Positions 6,251-8,816 of a stretch of DNA of 8,816 nucleotides are shown here, one piece after another; within the stretch, counting starts at the first letter, position 1, and each line of letters begins with the position of its first letter. Made by a program: the position numbers and the translations under genes. Under the pieces are notes generated by a model that searched no databases, had not been told where the DNA came from, and saw nothing but the letters and a program-made list of their open reading frames with translations. The DNA is taken from contig JAHIOR010000010.1 of NCBI GenBank assembly GCA_018895125.1, positions 1 to 8,816 of the forward strand. Direction: 5' to 3'. The stretch comes from Patescibacteria group bacterium. Its GTDB lineage: Bacteria; Patescibacteriota; Minisyncoccia; Minisyncoccales; GWA2-46-15.

Positions 6251-7875
6251 AAAACAATCTTTAATAATTCTTTTGGCAATCTTCCCTCTAAAAGAATGAC
6301 GTTTTCCGGTTGCAAAAATGGTTTTATTTTTTCAAAAATTTCCTGCGGATTTTCCGAAAATATGATACTCTCCGGTTTCATGCCTTCGGCGACAGCCGCT
6401 TTTCTGATTTCTTCAAACCAGTCCTTGGTGGTGATAATGCTAAAGTCGCAAATTTGGCCGATTTTCTTGCCGATTTTCTGGTGGACTTCTTTGGCAGCCG
6501 GGCCAAGCTCAATCAGGCAAGGCATTATAATTACTTTTTGGCATGATGACCAGAGTTTTAGGTGTTCCAGGGCCGCTAAAACGCCGTCGGGATTGGCAGA
6601 ATAGGTAGAATCAATTACGTCTAAAGTCCGACTTTTGTCTGCCAAAGTCGGACTTTGAATGAGTCTCATAGCGCCTTGCTGGGGTGTGATTTTTTCGCAG
6701 GCTTTGGCGATTTCTGACAAAGACATTCCCAATTCTTTGGCGCAGGCAGCAGCCAACAAGATATTTTCAATGTTTTGCCTGCCGACGAGATTAATTTTAA
6801 AGTCGGCATTCTCCCTTGCCTTGTCGCAAACCCTGAAGTAAAGCCAATCTTTTTCTACCTTAATGTTTTCTGTCCATAAATCCGTTTTTTCTTTCGTTGA
6901 ACAAAATATTTGTTGGTACTTGGTACTTGGTACTTGGTACTTCAATTTTACCGTTTCGTTATCGCCGTTTAAAACTAATATTCCGTTCTGGGGCAGATTT
7001 TCGGCAAGCTCTAGTCCTCCCTCGGCTGACACCAAGTTTTCCATTGAGCCGAAAAGCGCCAGATGCTGTTCGTTGATCCCGGTTAAAATGCCGATTTTTG
7101 GCATCACAATATTACAGGCAATTCTAATCTCTCCTCTTTTATACGCGCCCATTTCGCAGATAAAAAATTTATGATTATTATTTAATTTTTTAAGAACGGT
7201 GTTTGCTACTCCAATCTCCGTATTAACATTTCCTTCCGTTTTTAAAACTTTGTCTTCCCCGTATTTTTTAGAAAGCATCGTGTATAAAAATTCTTTAGTA
7301 GAACTTTTGCCGTAAGAACCGGTAATCCCAATAACAATCAAATCTTTAAACTTTTCTCTTTTCTTTCTTGCCTTAAACATTAAATATCTTTTAAAAATGT
7401 TGGCCGGAATTTCAATAATTCCAAGAGATAAAAATATAAAAATAGGCATTAAAATTTCGAGTAACAAAATAAAAATTACTATATTCCGCCAAAAATAAAA
7501 ACACAGAATCGCCAAAAAAATAAATGCGAGAACAGAAAATAAAAACATTTTTTTTGTGAAAGATGGCATTTTCCATTTTTTAGCGAAGATTAAAGCAAAA
7601 GAACGGCATCCCAAAATTAAATAAAAAATGGCTGACAAATAAAAAACCAAATTGGCATTGACGGGCAAATTAAAAAATAAAATTAAAATTAAGGCGGGGA
7701 TGCAAATTTTGGGGAAAAGGACTTCTTTATTCCTTTTGATTTCTTCCAAAAACCTGTCTACGCGGTACGATTTTAATTGCCAAAAATATAAATAAAAAAA
7801 CACTCTTCGTTGGACATGAAAAATCCAAAAAATAAAAGTTGAAATTGAAACAATAGAAACAATATTAGATTCCAT
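6244..7875 (-). CDS. Membrane-anchored Mur ligase family protein, MurF-like
   Basis: The C-terminal two thirds is an ATP-dependent Mur ligase, most like MurF, which joins D-Ala-D-Ala to the UDP-MurNAc peptide. It has the P-loop GITGSYGKSS (183-192, K190), EMGAY (241-245), NEQHLALFGS (268-277), NGDN (303-306) and DSTYSANPDG (422-431). The last domain ends LLEGRLPKELLKIVL. The usual N-terminal UDP-binding domain of MurF is absent. Instead the first 178 or so residues hold about five hydrophobic helices (near 3-19, 52-69, 72-90, 109-128 and 131-153), with a polar QLKSYRVDRF loop after the first. At 543 residues it exceeds the usual 450 or so. It starts 2 nt after the upstream FemX-like gene, without a Shine-Dalgarno. 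Two repeat-derived segments lie inside (residues about 312-321 and 407-418). MurF activity is likely but the acceptor could differ, for example a lipid-linked precursor. Confidence 0.82.
   Translation of the reverse strand: MESNIVSIVSISTFIFWIFHVQRRVFFYLYFWQLKSYRVDRFLEEIKRNKEVLFPKICIPALILILFFNLPVNANLVFYLSAIFYLILGCRSFALIFAKKWKMPSFTKKMFLFSVLAFIFLAILCFYFWRNIVIFILLLEILMPIFIFLSLGIIEIPANIFKRYLMFKARKKREKFKDLIVIGITGSYGKSSTKEFLYTMLSKKYGEDKVLKTEGNVNTEIGVANTVLKKLNNNHKFFICEMGAYKRGEIRIACNIVMPKIGILTGINEQHLALFGSMENLVSAEGGLELAENLPQNGILVLNGDNETVKLKYQVPSTKYQQIFCSTKEKTDLWTENIKVEKDWLYFRVCDKARENADFKINLVGRQNIENILLAAACAKELGMSLSEIAKACEKITPQQGAMRLIQSPTLADKSRTLDVIDSTYSANPDGVLAALEHLKLWSSCQKVIIMPCLIELGPAAKEVHQKIGKKIGQICDFSIITTKDWFEEIRKAAVAEGMKPESIIFSENPQEIFEKIKPFLQPENVILLEGRLPKELLKIVLN
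6623..6656. repeat. Inverted repeat with 13-bp perfect arms inside the Mur-type ligase gene
   Basis: AAAGTCCGACTTT (6623-6635) and AAAGTCGGACTTT (6644-6656) are perfect inverted arms around an 8-nt loop. The element encodes about Q407-L418 (QSPTLADKSRTL). It falls between MRLI and DVIDSTYSANPDG, where MurF proteins normally have only a short turn, so it looks like an in-frame insertion of about 10 codons. With coding sequence on both sides it is not a terminator. Confidence 0.75.
6913..6942. repeat. Tandem heptanucleotide repeat (four copies) in the Mur-type ligase gene
   Basis: TTGGTAC is repeated four times without a mismatch, plus two further bases (AAGTACC units on the coding strand). 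Because 7 is not a multiple of 3, the repeat is read in all three frames in turn and encodes KYQVPSTKYQ (residues 312-321). It lies after NGDN, in a surface region between conserved motifs. Gain or loss of one or two units would shift the frame; three units would keep it. Confidence 0.9.
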
Positions 7876-7877
7876 AA

Positions 7878-8816
7878 TTAAAATATTCGCTTAATTTTTC
7901 TTATTATTCTGTAAATTTGATACCAAATATTATTAAATATTATATCAATACCCAACGGATATTCTATTTCTTCTCCCCCAAAACCTTTTTTAAAATTAGT
8001 CACGCCAGGAAATTTTTTATCATCAATGCCCCAAAAATCAAATATTTTATAGTTCATTTTTTTGGCATAAAGAATAATATTCCAGCGCAGCAGGTCTGCT
8101 CCTTTTAATGCCCTGTATTCGTGGTCGGAACCGGAGTGAAGGGAAATAACCCTGTTTCCAAAAAAAACAATAATACTGGCAACAATAACCTTCTCTTGAT
8201 ATTCAGCCAAAAACATTTTTATCTTAAAATCGTCACTTCCTACTTTAAAAATTTTTTTATAATGTTTTTCCAGGTAAGAAGAAAAACCCTGCCTCTTTCT
8301 TGTTTTTCCAAGCAAATGATAAAATATATCCGAATAATCATCTAATATTTTGATTTCCACCCCTTTTTTTCTGGCCAATCTTATATTATACCTTGTTTTT
8401 TTATTTATATTATTCAATATTTCTTCTTCCGATTTTTCTAAATTTAAAATCAGTGTTTTTTGCGGCTGAACTCTTTTTAAAGCGGTTGTAAAATTGAAAA
8501 TTTCTGATTTTGGCAGAAAAAAGATTGGCTCTAATCTTAAAAATGTGGCCCTTTCATTTTTGGCAATAATCTCAATATTTTTTAATAAACAATTAAAAGA
8601 ATCTTTTTTTTCTTCCGAAGAAACATCTTTGTTAAAAACCGGCCCATAAGGAATATAAAAAAAAGAAAAAGGAAGAACTTTTTCTTTTATAACCTGCGCT
8701 TCTAAAATTTTTTTATCATTTTTATTTATCTCTATTCGCCAAACTTTGCGAAAAAACTGCTTTTGAAATTCGCCCCATTCAAAAGACTGGAGGAAACTCC
8801 CGTTATTTTTAATCAC
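7878..8816 (-). CDS. FemX/FemAB-like peptidoglycan bridge aminoacyltransferase (copy 2), probably 5'-truncated by the window
   Basis: This is a second FemABX-family enzyme, diverged from the copy at 3566-4591. Signatures are FLQSFEWGEF (8-17), YIPYGPV (to residue 60), NKKTRYNIRLARKKGVEI (138-155), LHSGSDHEYRALKGADLLRW, FDFWGIDD and FKKGFGG, then a basic tail (YRIIRKIKRIF). The only start in view is a GTG at the very edge (8816). The first motif comes 16 residues earlier than in copy 1, so the true start probably lies outside the window. The segment between DFWG and GFGG is shorter than in copy 1 and lacks HPWAG, hinting at a different acceptor or amino acid. The gene is very AT-rich and rich in A/T-ending codons. 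It lies 2 nt upstream of the Mur-type ligase, so the two are probably cotranscribed and work in the same wall pathway. Confidence 0.87.
   Translation of the reverse strand: MIKNNGSFLQSFEWGEFQKQFFRKVWRIEINKNDKKILEAQVIKEKVLPFSFFYIPYGPVFNKDVSSEEKKDSFNCLLKNIEIIAKNERATFLRLEPIFFLPKSEIFNFTTALKRVQPQKTLILNLEKSEEEILNNINKKTRYNIRLARKKGVEIKILDDYSDIFYHLLGKTRKRQGFSSYLEKHYKKIFKVGSDDFKIKMFLAEYQEKVIVASIIVFFGNRVISLHSGSDHEYRALKGADLLRWNIILYAKKMNYKIFDFWGIDDKKFPGVTNFKKGFGGEEIEYPLGIDIIFNNIWYQIYRIIRKIKRIF

Noticed and set aside
5994..6299. A 101-codon plus-strand frame starting MSIIYFKIFYLSGG
   Set aside because: It has no Shine-Dalgarno, runs through the predicted terminator into the ligase gene, and is out of frame with the better supported 55-codon ORF.
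6623..6656. The strong hairpin as a transcription terminator
   Set aside because: It lies within the open reading frame of the ligase, and conserved MurF motifs continue in frame on both sides.
6913..6942. The heptamer array as a CRISPR
   Set aside because: The units are 7 bp, directly abutting with no spacers, and within a coding gene.

Overview
The window looks like a piece of a small AT-rich genome, most probably a candidate phyla radiation (Patescibacteria, Parcubacteria-like) bacterium. This is an inference. The signs are a shortened HrcA, minus-strand genes that start without a recognisable Shine-Dalgarno, a FemX-like/DegT-like/FtsQ gene set, and short palindromic or tandem repeats lodged in frame inside conserved proteins. 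TGA is used as a stop (hrcA, small plus-strand ORF), which argues against the Gracilibacteria-type recoded lineages.

Layout: apart from one small gene, everything reads on the minus strand, so transcription runs from high to low coordinates. At the right edge, a FemX/FemAB-like aminoacyl transferase (7878-8816, probably cut at its 5' end) is followed 2 nt later by a Mur ligase with an N-terminal membrane domain (6244-7875). A 249-bp gap (5995-6243) then holds an unannotated 55-codon plus-strand ORF with a strong Shine-Dalgarno, two predicted membrane helices and a Rho-independent terminator. Next come a DegT/DnrJ-type PLP aminotransferase (4609-5994), a second FemX-like transferase (3566-4591) and ftsQ/divIB (2771-3559). 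Then the heat-shock operon hrcA-grpE-dnaK (2710 down to 1) starts behind a CIRCE-like operator. dnaK runs off the left edge with 474 codons visible.

How the genes fit together: the right two thirds is a cell-envelope and division neighbourhood. Two FemX-like enzymes could add amino acids to the peptidoglycan stem peptide, a membrane-tethered Mur-type ligase could add a D-Ala-D-Ala-like unit, and FtsQ belongs to the divisome. The DegT-like enzyme fits amino-sugar or related surface chemistry. The left third is the DnaK chaperone system with its own repressor. The hrcA promoter is well formed: TTGACT, 16 nt, TACAAT, with the ATG only 7 nt past the -10 box, which predicts a leaderless mRNA. The CIRCE-like element overlaps the -35 box.

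The most notable items are (1) a 71-bp palindromic element inserted in frame in the aminotransferase, (2) a 13-bp-arm inverted repeat in frame in the Mur ligase, (3) a four-copy heptanucleotide repeat in the same ligase that could change frame by slippage, and (4) the small plus-strand membrane-protein gene. No tRNA, rRNA, CRISPR array, transposase or other classical mobile element was recognised. No stretch over 300 bases lacks a gene.
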